Positions 35,577 to 48,801 of a stretch of DNA of 64,000 bases are shown piece after piece (the first letter of the stretch is position 1; every line of letters begins with the position of its first letter). A program made the position numbers and the translations under genes. The stretch is from assembly GCA_963920575.1 (NCBI GenBank), contig OY986966.1, positions 17,479,888 through 17,543,887 of the forward strand, given 5' to 3'. The notes under the pieces were generated by a model. The model was not told where the DNA came from. It was given only the letters and a program-made list of their open reading frames with translations, and made no database searches. The stretch is from Narthecium ossifragum (Eukaryota > Streptophyta > Magnoliopsida > Dioscoreales > Nartheciaceae).

Positions 35577-35586
35577 TGAACCATGG

Positions 35587-36301
35587 TTCATATAGAGCAA
35601 ATGAACCAGGTTCTTGATCAGACTATCAGACTTTTGATCTAAATTTCCAAATCTGATCAATTCATCATATGCTGAGAATAACAAGTAAGATCAGTAGAAA
35701 ATAAGCAATAGTTAGCTTCACAAAAGAACGTGACAATGTTTACCGCCTGAATTTCAAATTCGATTCAGAAAATCAGGTGGATAAAAGACGAGCATGAAGC
35801 TCATATCTAAATAGAAAGGCTGCTAAATAAAAGACACCCTGTAATGTTAAAGATTATTCGTCATTGATCATCAAGCCTTCTTCTAAAGTTACATCAGAAT
35901 GCTGCTGAAATGGATGACCTACTGGCTTGCTTCCAGAAAATTGAAAGCAGCTGTCAAGCCACTCAATGTAATTTCTGAACATGCATGCTCTGGCTGCCAT
36001 CAAATGGGGCAACACTACCACCGACTTGTCCAAATAACTGAAAGATAAACATGGCCAAAAGTAGATTGGAGTCGGGAACCTCCAGGATCAGTGGTGTACA
36101 AGTCCTCTTATGATTTCTGAGTCCGTAAAGAGAGCTTCTATTTTGTTCCCTGATGGTCTCAGGGTGGGAATTGTGAAGAGAAATGCAGTGCTAAACCCCC
36201 ATTGAACAACAAATTAAAAAAACCAAGTAACTTACGAACATGACAAACGCTTTCCTTGTGGGGCAGCAGTTCATACTAGGGCATCTGCAAGTGCTAACAA
36301 G
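35587..36301 (-). other. 3' flank of GAA1
   Basis: Between the LINE insertion and the GAA1 stop codon there is no gene. The part next to 36301 probably contains the GAA1 3' untranslated region. I could not place a polyadenylation site. Confidence 0.4.
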
Positions 36302-39300
36302 TCAAGGGTGCAGTAATACATGCATGCATAGGACCCAGCAAGGAAGATGTACCAGAACCAGGTAGAGATACGTAGCACTGTTCCATGTCCACAAAAACTC
36401 TGCCCAATCCCAAAAGACGCCAATGTCCACCCTTCGAAATTCCTCAGAAAAGCTGCTAAAAAGCAGCAATAGAGACAGGGGAAAGCCAACTACTGCGAGC
36501 ACCAGATTAGAAACCAAACCCACTAACCGTAAAACTGGTGGTGATTGCAGCTGCCACTTTAAAGGTTGAACCACCAAGCACATTGGAACCAAAACCAAGG
36601 CTCCTACCTGAGCTGTTGAAAAATTAATTATCGACATGAGGCACAGACCAGTAGAAGAAGCTGCAATCATTACGGCCTTCAGAAGTTGCCATTCTGCATC
36701 CTGGGAATAGGAGTAAGGAGAACCCAAGGCTACGTAGAAAATGACCAATATCAAAACAGAAAGTGCAATCCAAGCTAGTGTGCTTTGCGAGGAGGTCAAG
36801 TGGGGAAATTGAGACATAAAATATGGCAACAAAGCAACAACTATTGCCCATAGATGTATCATAAAAACTGCTTTTGCAGCATAAACCCACTTCCAGGATC
36901 CAACACACACCACTTGTGCCTTGGTATTTGTAGAGTTCTGTTCCTGATTTGATGGATTGGTTGAAGCACTTGATTTGTTGTGACCAGAGAAGAGAGCAGC
37001 AGCAACTATGGGAAGGGGCGCAACAAGCAGTGCAAATGCAATCATATAGACTCCATTAGACACAAACTTGTTGGGAGCAGTTAAAAGGTACAGGAAAAAT
37101 GACTGATGAAACTTTTCAAGGAGGTTATTTACAGAGCGAATGACCCCTTCGATCAACCTGCAAATATATATCAAGATACCTTCAGAAATATAAGCATCTA
37201 AATTAAATATGTACAGAACAAAGGAGAAGACTCAAGACACCATCCTATATCACCTTCTCACCTAGTCTAGATACATATTACAAAACCAGCCTGTCAAAGA
37301 TTATTTTCTTATCACTGAAAATAAGTTTTGAACCATATGACTTAAATTGGACATTCGAGTAATGATTGGTTATGGGATATATAAAGGATAGATGACGAAA
37401 GTTTCAACGTCTAAACTAGATCATTTGCTTACAACGAGGGAATATGCAAGTAGGGACCAATTAAACAAATTACAGAAATGCAACAAAGAGAATCTTCGGG
37501 GAAAAGACTAGAAACTAAGTACATTCCCTTCTGACAACTGCTAGATACACTCTAAGAGGTAAATTCCGATCTAGAAACCAGGTTACGACTCCATACCAAG
37601 TTTTCCTTCCATCATTGACAACATTCCCAATAACTTTCGCTGCAATGTAACTAAACCGGAGTCAAATCTTTGCAAATAAGCCTCAACACTTATCATTAAA
37701 CTTTTTTAGTTGAAATTTCCATACCAAAATGGAAGCCCCTCAAGGTCATCCACTCAGTATTTGTTATACGAGATGTCTTCACTTTTCTCTTTATTCTGCT
37801 CTACTACAGGCTAGCAAGTGCTCAAACCCCACCAGTTAACCAAGCACCAAAACTCCGGTTCCCCTCTCTGAAGCATGGGACAGCACAAGCTACTGCTAAA
37901 CTTGTGCGGCAAACCCCCCCATGACGACACGTGAATGGCTTCAGCATATCAACTAGACGATAGCACAAGGATGGCAAATTGACCATGCCAATATAGGTCT
38001 TGAGTCTCTAGATAATCAATCTCTACCGAGGCCTCATTTGCATTGATGCAAGAAGCGATAAAATAACAAAAATCTTTCACTTGCTTACAATATTTCCCAA
38101 AACTTTTACCAAGTTCTTGTGCAACTCAGATTACTAGGATGATAGAGATATTCTTAGTCCATTTTACTACGAGTACAGAGAACTTGCACTTTTTTCATAA
38201 GAATGACAACTAAAGAACATTGTAACCAGATTCGATTTTTATTTGCATATGCTATAAAGCACTCAATCCATCAAACTCAAACTTACTATATCCTAGTTGC
38301 AATTATCCCCTTGGAGTCTATGATAATCATATAATCAAGTTACCAAGAGACTTGAAACTAGATGGTACTTGAAAAGGCTGAAGTATCTTCATTAACTGAA
38401 TAATTTAAGCTCTAGACTTGAAGTTCTTGCACTCAGATACGCAAAGTTACTTCTATCCACCTAAAAGTTTGCCATCATTACCTTCAAGCACAATAAAACT
38501 AATTTAATGACAGAAAGTATATTGACAGTTCCAAGTGCAGCTTTTAATATTGGCATGCAGGCAACTTATATGAAAATCATTCCAAAAATGTCATTAGGAC
38601 AATATTTATGTGATCAGTATTTTGAACTAAATCACATGTAAGAGCTGCATGTAGAAATTTTAATTCACAAGAGTGCATTATGTAAGAACATATAAGATAA
38701 AAAACTACTATACACCAACCTGCCACCCCGCAAAAGAAATGCAGATTTTGCATTCTCATTACTCAAAGAAATCCTTGGTGAGAGCTCTAGCGTAATTGCA
38801 TCTACTTGGTAGTCGCGGAAAGCACCATGAGAGCCAGTAGGCACCCCAAGTGCCTGCAGCGTTGAAGGGAGCATAACTTAAGCCGAGACTGGTAATTTTG
38901 TAGGAGCCAATATGTAGGACATTTTGCCCCATAAGCCAGGTTAATAGGCTCAACTAAATAAAAAGGAAAGAAAAATATAGCGTTACCTGATAATACATTG
39001 AACTTGCAAGTGTAGCAGTGCCTTCAACATAATCAGCCGTGGGGATACCAAACTTCCATTTGGGATTAAAACTTCCGGCCAAATTGCTAAGCCATTCAAG
39101 CAGTGCACCAATAAGATTGAGCCATTCACACTTTAATAAAGAACTGATTGTCCTAACTTTTACACGAAAACCTTGCCTATGAACTGCCAAATAGTGGACA
39201 ATATTGATCAGATCAAGGTTTGGCATCTGACCATTTGATGCCTCTGAATATATAGTAAGGCTATCCCTTTGATCTATTTCCTTCTTCTCCACCACCTTTA

Positions 39301-42300
39301 ATACCAGGGCAGCAGCCATAGTTCCCCCACGTCTAAAAATATCATAATTTCTCCCATTTAGAATATCACTGTCCTGTTCATCAAAACCACTGGTATCAAA
39401 ACACATGCTAGCATCCAGTTTTCCTGAATCACTAAAGAAAACAGGATTATGGTAGTCTTTTAGCCATGTGTCAACTGAAGTATACTCCCCATATCTTGAA
39501 TCTACAGCTAGCCACACTATATCCTTTGCAAGCCATGAAACATGGCTAAGGAGGGAGAAGATTGAAAAAGCAAGACCTAATGATAGTGCATCATCTACAT
39601 CAACACTTTCTGAATTGTAAGGGGTCACCAGAACTATAGATTCTTTTCCATCACCACGAGGAGCTCGAATAATACCAACTGCGTTCACACCAAATGATGC
39701 ACAAGTGCTGCCATTTTGCGTCACTGCAGTATTTGAGTTGGATGAGAAGAAATGCAAAGGACTGAACTTATCCACTGGCAACTGGAACTTATGGTAATAG
39801 CCTTCGGCGCCCACATCTGCCATACGTTGAACTATCAATCTTGGAATTTCTCTGTGATATCAGAATAAACTAAGATCAAATCTACACTAGATTTTCTTTA
39901 TCTCTCTGAAATAATGGTGATCATAAATAAACAATGCAAATGTGCAAACAAAAGGCGGTCTGCCCAAAAAGATACATGAGAGAAGACGCTGATGAGGTGC
40001 CCAAAAAGATACATTATATATGTTTAACTAGTTTGTTTGAAGATTATATAAATAACCATAAATTCAATAACATACAACTTATGCGGAATATTCCAATGCA
40101 AAAAGTTTTAGCAGAAGATGGTAACATTAATTGGTTTTAACAATTCTCTCTGAATGTTGAACTTGAGGATACACCTAATTTTGCCCACAACTGCTCAAAC
40201 ACTACTAAACATATACTGTACACTGTTACACTGACACACCTTTGGGATGCAGCTATTTAATGAGGGCTAAACTTTGATGTATACTTTTATCCTTTCTGGG
40301 TAATTCAGAGATACAGTATTACTTCTCTCAAGCATCCCCTTGATCTTTTGAAGAGGCAGTCACATGAAGCCAAGTAAAACTATTACACCAATCAACTTTT
40401 AGCATACGACTTGATCTGGAAAGAGGCAAAATCATGCAGGTAAAAAAGCTTCAAAACAGATCACCTTCCTGAATATGAGAGGGCCTTTTGTAGACTGGTT
40501 GCATTTGTTCATGTTATTCTAGGCATAATCCCAATTCTACTTAGAGACAAGGAATGATAAGTTTAGGTCAGAGGGCGGAACCATGAAGAAGTCAAATGCA
40601 CATGGAGGATGAGAATGCATGAAGCGCATAGATAAGAAAAAGCGAGATGGAGAGTGTAATGCAGGGCAGTTAGAGCCTTATTGGGTAATAAAGCAAGGCT
40701 CTAGCTTTGCTGAAGCGAGTCTTGGCCTGGAACTGTTCTCAACAGCAAACCAGCTTATCATTAGGGAAGCCAAGTTTGATATGGTGATTGGTGCTTGCCC
40801 AGATGGAGTCTGATCATCTACGAGGCATGCAAAAACTAGGTGAATTGAACAAGGAATGCTTTGATCTCCCCAGTGGAGAACCTAGCCTTACGGCTTAACT
40901 GTTCAAAAAAAGAACAAGGAATGCTTTGGAAGGCCAAATTTGACGTGATTTCAATAAACTCTAGGGGAACTTTGTGACAAGTGGCAACTATTTTATCATG
41001 TCTAGACATAGATATGTGTATGTAAGCTTGCCATGAGTTACTCATGGAGTTATCATATCTTGATGCGGAGAATTACAAACCAAATTGGACAATAGATGAA
41101 GACAAAGCATGGCAGGCATTTGATTTTATGCACAAAGTTTGCATGTAATGTATCTACAGTCCTCACAAACTATGATTGTAGACTCTGAACTTGCGTCCAT
41201 AAAGTTGTTAAATTGGATTGAGGAAGCGATATAACTAAAACTTCAAATACATGCCTACTTTATGCTAATTAACGAATGACCATCAAAATCCAACAATAAA
41301 ACACATCTCAAATTAGTTCTCGATTGCATCCAGATTGAACATGCAGCACAAAAGTTACCCCAATGATATTCCCACATAGAAAGAAAAGAAATAGAGGAGG
41401 TTGTATTGTGGTCAACTTACGTTCCTTTTGCTTTATCCAAGGTTCTGGTGTTCAGTATCTCCTTAGCTAAACTGTTTGCTCCTAGTACGTCCTGACCAGA
41501 AAACATCGGATTGGCAGACCCTGTTGCCAGATCCCAAGTTAGCCATATGAAAAAAAGAACAACTAAAGATGACAATAAATTGAAGCACAATGAGTACTAG
41601 TTACTATAAAATGGTTCATGAAAGAAAACGAGTAGAGGTTTCACGGATCCTGTCATACTCGTACATATACGTCAAAATTCTACTCCTATCCTCAATATAG
41701 AGAGTTTAACATGGCCAAGAGTCCTCAAAATCTAAAGCTCGCTCCCTACTAGAATAAGTATGAACGCAAAGGGTTGCTTGATACCATCAAAATTACCCTC
41801 TTAGCAAGAAGTACACTGCAGTCAGAGCTCAATACTAGCATTCTAGCGTTTTACAAGTAATAATTGTTTCTAATCCTCCAATCTACGAGTAATAATTGCC
41901 ACAAATCCTCCAATTACAGCATAAAAAAACCCTTCTAATAAAAAAGTCCATAGAGATTAAGCTTAATAACAACCGAATCGACCAACACCGGTAGCCAACT
42001 CATCATCATACTTCAAAGATCTCGTGAGTTTTCCCCCAAATTAGATGAACAAAGCAAACTCACCTGGCATGAGGGCGTTCTCGGAGACGTAGGTGTTCTT
42101 GGCCAGCACTGGGAGGAGGAGCAACATAATCATTCCAGCCGCGCAGCAAACCACACTATATTTACACACAAACATCCTTAGAGCCTTATAACTCAGCTAC
42201 CAACATGAAGTATAGTAGAGACGCCATGGTACCTCATGAGGAGACTGTGAGAGATGAGGTAAGCCCCGAGACGGACGACGAGCCTCGACCTCCTGCCCTT

Positions 42301-42339
42301 TTCCGGCTCGGGCTTCTTCTCGACTCCCTCCGTCTCCAT
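36302..42339 (-). CDS. GAA1: GPI transamidase subunit GAA1 (GPAA1 homologue), six exons
   Basis: Exons, 5' to 3': 42339-42233, 42155-42064, 41520-41421, 39851-38987, 38853-38720, 37157-36302. All introns are GT-AG and the joined CDS is 2154 nt (717 aa plus stop) with consistent phase. GAA1 is a subunit of the endoplasmic-reticulum GPI transamidase, which swaps the C-terminal signal of proproteins for a GPI anchor; this is family knowledge. Conserved sequence includes KNTYVSENALMPG after the first membrane segment, SPLHFFSSN, VGIIRAPRGDGKESIVLVTP, VDSRYGEYTSVDTWLKDYH, LTIYSEASNGQMPNLDLINI and GAFRDYQVDAITLELSPRIS. The last exon holds several hydrophobic segments and ends TWNSATYLYLVLVHLPCW. 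The N-terminal membrane segment is encoded in exon 2. Introns 3 and 5 are about 1.57 and 1.56 kb. No frame damage was seen, and length is close to plant homologues. The gene is divergent from ATP12. Confidence 0.95.
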
Positions 42340-42971
42340 TCGCGATTAGATTGCGTGTTACGAGCGTCTCACTCGTAGTAGGTCTCAGCTCGCGTTCTGG
42401 ATCAAGGAAGGAGGCTAATAACTTGGAACAGCGGAGTGTCTGGGGATGGCGTGGCCGTCGACGAGGTTGTGGGGAGGTCGACGAGAGAGAAGGAGCTCGG
42501 GGAAGAGAGGAAAGGAATGGCAGCTCGGGGGCGGCGTTCGAGCGAGTGCAGGCCAGTGGCTCGGTGTCGTGCCACGTCGGGGAAGTGATGGCGACGGAGC
42601 TGGGCGAGGGTGGCCCGGCGAAGTTGATCGCCGTAAAGGAGCTTGGTCGTGGGGATTCAGCCGAGGTAGGCGGGATCGGGAGAGGGCCGCGAGGTAGCGA
42701 GGTGGAAGTTTGGGGCGCGGGCGTCGGGAAGTGGCCGGGGCGGCCTTGGGTGGGGGGTCGGGGTGGGGGTGGGCAAGGATGACGTGGATGGTGGGGGGTC
42801 GTTAGATAGCCTGGATCTACGGTGGAGATTAGGTGGGGGGTGGAGATTAAGTAGAGGTGATGACTTAAAAGCCCAATAGATTCCACGGTTCCACCGCTTG
42901 GCCTTCTCTCATCTCTCTCCGATCCGAGCCCCGTCTGCTCGAAAACCACAGTCCTCGTTAGTATACCACTT
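42340..42971. promoter_or_regulatory. Shared divergent promoter of GAA1 and ATP12
   Basis: Only 632 bp separate the two start codons. The region is GC- and CpG-rich and carries an AAAAGCCCAATAG block near 42867, whose complement TGGGCT is the site-II core often found in promoters of mitochondrial and housekeeping genes. A CCACGTCGGGG block lies near 42566. No clear TATA box was found. The 290-codon minus frame that crosses this region and ATP12 exon 1 is a composition artefact. Confidence 0.6.
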
Positions 42972-45900
42972 ATGGCTTCTCCTCTAAATCGAATCTTAAA
43001 AGCCCTCCAACCCGTAACATCCACCCGCCGCATCCCTCTCCGCCGGCTGAACACGGCCGCGACTGCCACAGACGATGAGCATCAGCAATGGGATGAGACA
43101 AAGAAGGAAGACGACGCGATTTATATTAAGCGGACGCGGGACCAGACGTCGGCGACGATGCCCATGTCCTCCATGACGGGGTCGATCGTAGGGAAGCGCT
43201 TCTTCAATGAGGTTACCACCAGATTGGCTGACGATGGGAATGGGTGGACGGTGATGCTCGACTACCGCACCCTTAAGACTCCCTCCAAGAGGGCCCTTAA
43301 GCTCCCCACTCTTGCCCTCGCCAAGGCAATTGCTGCCGAGTGGGATTACCAGGTCCGCTGCTCCGTTTTCTTTCTATTACGAGTTGTGATCTCTGTATTT
43401 TTGATATGTTGGACGATATTTTGACTTCAGTTCTGACCCTTTTTCTACCTGATTTATTATATCTGCTGTTTTGATTATGTTCCAAGATTGGATTTTCATG
43501 TTTGACTAGTATACCTCGGCATTCTATCAGTTTCTTAGTCTTTGGAATTGTTTCTCTTTCCTGCCAAGCTAGGCATGCTTTTTCTTGCCATCACCCTGTC
43601 AGAATGCATTGTTTTTATCTATCACAAAATGAACCCGGTTGATGTTGTGCGTTGTGTAATGCTAATGCACTATGTGGAACATTTGTATGCAAGTTCATCA
43701 CTCCAAGATGTGCAACCCTTCAGATCTTGCTTGCTTTTTTACTTTCTTTTCCATTGAACTCAATGATATGTTTTAAGAAATGTATGTGGAATCTATTTGT
43801 AATTATCTCACTTGCCTCGCGTTCACAAATGAGTTTTATATCAAATAGAATATGATGCAAAAGATTGACGATCATAAGCTGGTTATCCTCTGAACAGAAG
43901 AGAACATGAAAGAAGGTAACAAAGATAAAACTGATAGCAGCTACAAAGCTCCCACAAAGCAGGAGCAAGGGAAGCAGAAAGGGAGCTTGGCACATGATAC
44001 TATCACAAAGCAGGACATGGCTGCAAAGCTACTGCCTTTTTACTATTCGCAAAACTGTCCTGTAAAGATACAACAAATGTGATCAAATATCTCATGTCAT
44101 GTGAATTTCAAGTTGTTAAATAAGCAAATTCAAAACCCTCTCATTTGAACTTGTAAATTGTTGAACGTATAAAGTTTTTCATCACTCACGAGATTATGGT
44201 CAGCTATAACAAAACCCTGAAAATCGCAAAGAGAGGAGGGTGAGGAAGAAAAGTGGTGAGGAGAGATGATTAGTGTGTAAATATTATAGTTACGGCATGT
44301 TTGGTTTGCACAGGGAATGGGGAATGGAATGGGAATGGGATTAGGAATGGGAATGGAATGGGGATGGGATTAGGAATGAGTATGATGCACCATGTTTGGT
44401 TTGCAAAAGGAATGGAATTGGGAATCATGCTTGAAGGTGTTTGGTACACAAAAATAAGTGTGGGAATGGAATGGGAATAGGATATAAATAACAAGTTATA
44501 TTGTAACCATCATTAATCGCCATTCCGTCGAGAATGGAATGAGGCATTCCGGGCTATTAGATGGGATTGCCTCATTCCCAACTTGTCAGGAATGAAGCAT
44601 TCCATTCCCAACTTGAATGTCTAACCAAACAACGGAATGGGATTTGACTAGGGATTTGACCATTCCATTCCCGGCGGTTATGTCCAACCAAACACGCCGT
44701 TAGAGATGCAAATATGACCACAGTATTGTGATCGATACATATTTTACATCCTTTTCTTGAACTAGAATATCACCATTTTCAAATTTGTTATAGCTCCAAG
44801 TTCTTTGGCGACTAATGGATTCTTGTTCCTTTCTCTTTGTTTTCGTCTCTGTTTTCTTATCTGTTGCAGCATTTTCATGGTACTTTGCTGTTTTGATAGC
44901 AAGCAGATGGAATTAGGCCTTTCACAATGCCTCTGATGAAACTAGCTTGTACCGCTCTAGAAAGAGTTCCGCTGACTCGTGTGAAAGTCATCGACAATTT
45001 AATGAAGAAGTTTCATCAAGACCTGGTGTTCTGCCGTTCCCCAGGGGATAATGATTTGACAGCCAAATTCCTTGGTTAGTATTCAGATTAATTTGCTTTC
45101 TATAACCTGTGACATTTTCTTTAGTTGATTGCAAATTTTCCAAGATAAACCATGTTATGTAGTGAAGAATGAGGGGATGTCTTTGATGCTATATGACTGT
45201 AAGTATTCCTACATGTTCTGTCTCGCAGCACTCAATCCCTAACAATATAAGTTGCATGTTGTTCAAGATGAATTGACATTGTGATGCTATTTAGAACTAC
45301 CATATGATGTAGTAGAATACAAAAGAATGCCTGAATCTTATGTCGTGGGAGTGCTCGTAGATTTTCCAAATGCAGTAGTCACTTCAACTGCCATTATGCT
45401 GTTGAATGTTGTTAAAGAATGAATCGATGTAGCAATGCTGCATTTCACCGCCATTTTAGTATATTCAAATGAGAAAGCAGGCTCCGAATCTTATGTCCAG
45501 GTACTACCTCTTGATTTTCAGTATACAGCAATGTAGCCTTTTCAAACTGAATCCACATAGTGAATCAACATAGCACTACGATTTCATAAAGCACGAAAGG
45601 ATTCTTTTTATCTCATTTGCTAGATTTTCTTTACATGTGCAGCCACTTTACCTTCTAATTCACCATTACATATGGTTTAGACATAAAAATAATCTGTTTT
45701 AACCAATTTATCCAGTAAATAACTGGTTTAACGACCCAATGCCAAGATACATGGTATTTATCGTGCCAGTAAATATTTGGCAGGATATTTGCTATGCTGC
45801 CTACATTGAAAACCTTGGTTCATTGAATATAAAATTTCTTATGCAAATTTTACAAAAAAGATAGTATTAGGTGTGATAAGCTCAATGACTGTTGTTTACT

Positions 45901-46935
45901 AGCGAAATACATACTAGTTGCCATGCTTTATCCTAACCGGCACAAGTTTTCTTGTATGTGTCTAAATATATGGTGAAAAGAGGACTTACATGTATTTTCA
46001 CATTGCGAACTCCATTTAGTATGTTACTTTTCTTTTTTGTGCTCTTCATAAAAACACAACTCATTGAAGATTATCCTAGTATTGAATTACGCTAGTTTAA
46101 AACCCATCATTTCATAAGGATCTATACTGGTTTACACGGTACGGATTTTGGTTTACACTTGTTTTAGGATAAAAAAGGCATCACTAGCCGGCCCTAGGCC
46201 TGTTATTAACATTACTTTCAGTTTGTAATAGATTTTAACCGACATAGTTTGTGCGCAAGGGCGTGTCCCAGCAGTTTGTCTCTTTGTATCATTAGAGTTG
46301 CCAAGCAGTATTGAGCTATTTTATTATTGTCATCGATTCACATGATCACCCATTAGAATCCTAAACCATTTTATTCAAATGAGATCTCGGCTATTGTAAT
46401 GAGATTCTAAAGTTATGTTTATTGCACGTGTATTCCAGAAAAACAAGTTGAGAAGATGGACCCTATACTTGAATGGATACAATCTGAGTTTGGGTATAAG
46501 CCCAAAGTCCACTCGAGCTTTTTTGGTGGTAAGCAGGATGAATGTCTCGTTAAGGTCATTGAAAGCGTTCTCAAGAACTTGAGCGACTGTGAGTTAGCCG
46601 CAGTTGATGGTTTGGCTGCTACTGCCCATTCTCTAATCATTCCTCTAGGAATTCTTCGGGGAAGGTTGGGAATTGAGGAAGCTATTGAGTTGATTAGGCT
46701 TGAAGAAGATTTTCAGGTACCGGTTTTTTAGAATTTCCTTCTCTTTTCTTCCTTTGTTTTCGGAATGTGCGGACTTAATGGTTGTGTTTAGTCAGTTGTC
46801 TATTGCATGACATGCCCTTTTCTTCAGGTTGACCGTTGGGGACTGGTTGAAGGTGGTCATGATGTTGATATTGCTGACCTTAAGGTCCAAATTGCCTCTG
46901 CTGCAGTGTTTCTAGGACTTTCAAGGGAACAATAA
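42972..46935 (+). CDS. ATP12: ATP12-like F1-ATPase assembly factor, four exons
   Basis: Exons: 42972-43352, 44900-45074, 46439-46716, 46828-46935; all introns GT-AG, total 942 nt (313 aa plus stop) with consistent phase. ATP12/ATPAF2 is a mitochondrial matrix chaperone that holds the F1 alpha subunit before it joins the F1 hexamer; this is family knowledge. The first 30 residues are Arg-rich and lack acidic residues, as in a mitochondrial presequence. Conserved sequence includes VGKRFFNEVTTRL, VMLDYRTLKTPSKRALKLP, AIAAEWDYQ/QADGIRPFTMPLMK, CRSPGDNDL, WIQSEFGYKPKVHSS and LEEDFQ/VDRWGLVEGGHDVD. Length is near the roughly 320 aa of plant homologues. Intron 1 (1547 bp) contains a Tourist-like MITE. 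No damage seen. The start is the first Met before the presequence-like stretch. Confidence 0.95.
44293..44699. mobile_element. Tourist-like (PIF/Harbinger) MITE in ATP12 intron 1
   Basis: Ends CGGCATGTTTGGTTTG and the near-complement CAACCAAACACGCCG, flanked by TTA on both sides (44290-44292 and 44700-44702). The TTA duplication and inverted ends are the Tourist pattern. The 407-bp interior is built of GGAATGGAATGGGAATGGG-like repeats and codes for nothing. Confidence 0.8.
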
Positions 46936-47131
46936 GCTCTGCCTAAGCTAATTTCTTGGTGGCTTGTACTGTTTCTAGTCTAGGCTTGGCTGTTTACTGT
47001 AGTTCAATGGAAAAATTGTGAGTTCAGCTGTACATGATATTTTACATCGATAACTAATAAATTCCATTGACTTGTACTTGTAACTTATACTTGTCATTGT
47101 ATTTTGGTATGCCTCTTTATATATGCGAAGG
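46936..47131 (+). terminator. 3' untranslated region and candidate poly(A) signal of ATP12
   Basis: About 200 bp follow the stop codon before the assembly gap. AATAAA at 47056-47061, in a T-rich context about 120 bp after the stop, is the best candidate polyadenylation signal. Confidence 0.5.
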
Positions 47132-47331
47132 NNNNNNNNNNNNNNNNNNNNNNNNNNNNNNNNNNNNNNNNNNNNNNNNNNNNNNNNNNNNNNNNNNNNN
47201 NNNNNNNNNNNNNNNNNNNNNNNNNNNNNNNNNNNNNNNNNNNNNNNNNNNNNNNNNNNNNNNNNNNNNNNNNNNNNNNNNNNNNNNNNNNNNNNNNNNN
47301 NNNNNNNNNNNNNNNNNNNNNNNNNNNNNNN
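47132..47331. other. Assembly gap of exactly 200 N
   Basis: A run of 200 N follows ATP12. The round number suggests a placeholder, so the true distance between ATP12 and the LINE is unknown. Frames drawn through it have no meaning. Confidence 0.98.
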
Positions 47332-48801
47332 AACGACATCCATTGCATATGATTCTATAATGATCCTCCGTTTATTTCTCTCCCTTGCCCACTCTAGGGC
47401 CCTAACAGAAAGCGAGCAACTCAGCTCCAAAACCGACTGAGCAAGCACTCCTGCTCCTTGAACCAACTGAATCATACCAGTAACATCAGTAGCGACCACC
47501 CCAACTGCGGCAACAGGATCACCAGAAAGGTCCCGAGAGGCATCAACTTGTAACACCACCGTGCTGCCCGACCTAAACCCCTCCTTGGCAACGCTAGTAG
47601 GCTTCCTATGAGTCAAAAACTCCTTCGCTAGTCGCTTGGCCCTATGCGCCACAATCTCTACAGACTCACAAAGCTCCCCAAAGACTAAGGCATTTCTCTC
47701 TTTCCATGACAGCCACACACCATAACCCAAGTAGGATGTAGCTTGCGAATTCCTTGTTGACTTGAGGAGCGCATGAATACTTTGAGGAGGTTGTCTTGAC
47801 TCCAGTTGCAAGCACCTGCGCCTAGCTCGTGAAGTAGCCACTCCACCACCCTTCAAACAAAATAACAATCGAACAGGGCATGCTCGACCGTTTTATCCGC
47901 ACCATAGCGGGGGCAACCTCATTCACAGGATCACCCAATACACAATACACCACATAGCATCTTGGACAACAAGTTTACCTCTCAATGCCCTCCAAAGGAA
48001 TTGCCGCACTCGAGGTACCACTGGAAGACGCCATAAACATGCCCAATTAAAATACTCTATGTCCTCAGTACAACGACCAAACTGCTGAAGCAGTAGATGG
48101 TATGTCGAGGAGGAAGATACCGCACTGTCACCACTCAAAACCCATCAATGTGTATCCCTACTCCCCATGACACCGATCGAAAGGCCAACAACGGTGTTGG
48201 CAAGCTCTCAAGCTCTAGGTGAAACAGAGCTTGCAGTAGACAACGGTTTCAACCGTTATTCTCCTGCAGGTCCCTGACAAGCAAATCATCCTCTTCTAAG
48301 CTGATGAGGCTCGACATGTTGATGACGGCTTCATCCACGACCCAACAATCACGAGCCACACTGACCTAACTATCATGACTAGGAACCCATTTGAGACCAA
48401 GCCTCAAGTCCTCCACAGCCGCACCAACTACCTGCCAGGCTGCCACTGTTTAGAACTTGCTCGGTTGTTCTGACAGGTCGGTAGGATTCCAATCAAGCAA
48501 TACTTAGCACTGGCCAGAGAAGACCGAATCGAGTTTTGATCAGAAAGGAAGATCGCCGCCCTTTTCACCTTCAAAACCCTTTGCTAGATTGAGTAATCTC
48601 TAATTCCCAGTCCTCCCCACTCCTTGGGTTTGCATACTTCACGCCATGCCACAACGTTAATGCCAGAGCGCTTTCCTTTCCATAAGAAACTGTGGCATAA
48701 GGTCTCCATGCTCTTGATAAGTGAGCTAGGGATAGAGGCCGTTGTCATAGCATGAACGTGGATCTCTTGCGCCACTGTCGTGAGGAGAGTAGCACGGCTG
48801 G
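47332..48801 (-). pseudogene. LINE 3' part: thumb/zf-RVT and RNase H domains
   Basis: Minus strand from 48801: LIKSMETLCHSFLWKGKRSG, then INVVAWREVCKPKEWGGLGIRDYSI (region after the RT core), VPRVRQFLWRALRGKLVVQD (zf-RVT), and VLQVDASRDLSGDPVAAVGV with VLELSCSLSVRALEWAR and IIIES (RNase H). Several frameshifts and stops are present. The 3' end is lost in the N gap. The 5' part resumes at 52385. Confidence 0.85.

Noticed and set aside
39934..40813. Short frames in GAA1 intron 3
   Set aside because: They lie between well-defined splice sites, are under 70 codons and match nothing recognised.
42197..43069. 290-codon minus-strand frame
   Set aside because: It crosses the GAA1 first exon, the GC-rich shared promoter and ATP12 exon 1 on the wrong strand, has no domain, and is explained by composition.
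47067..47440. Frames running through the N gap
   Set aside because: They consist mainly of unknown residues.
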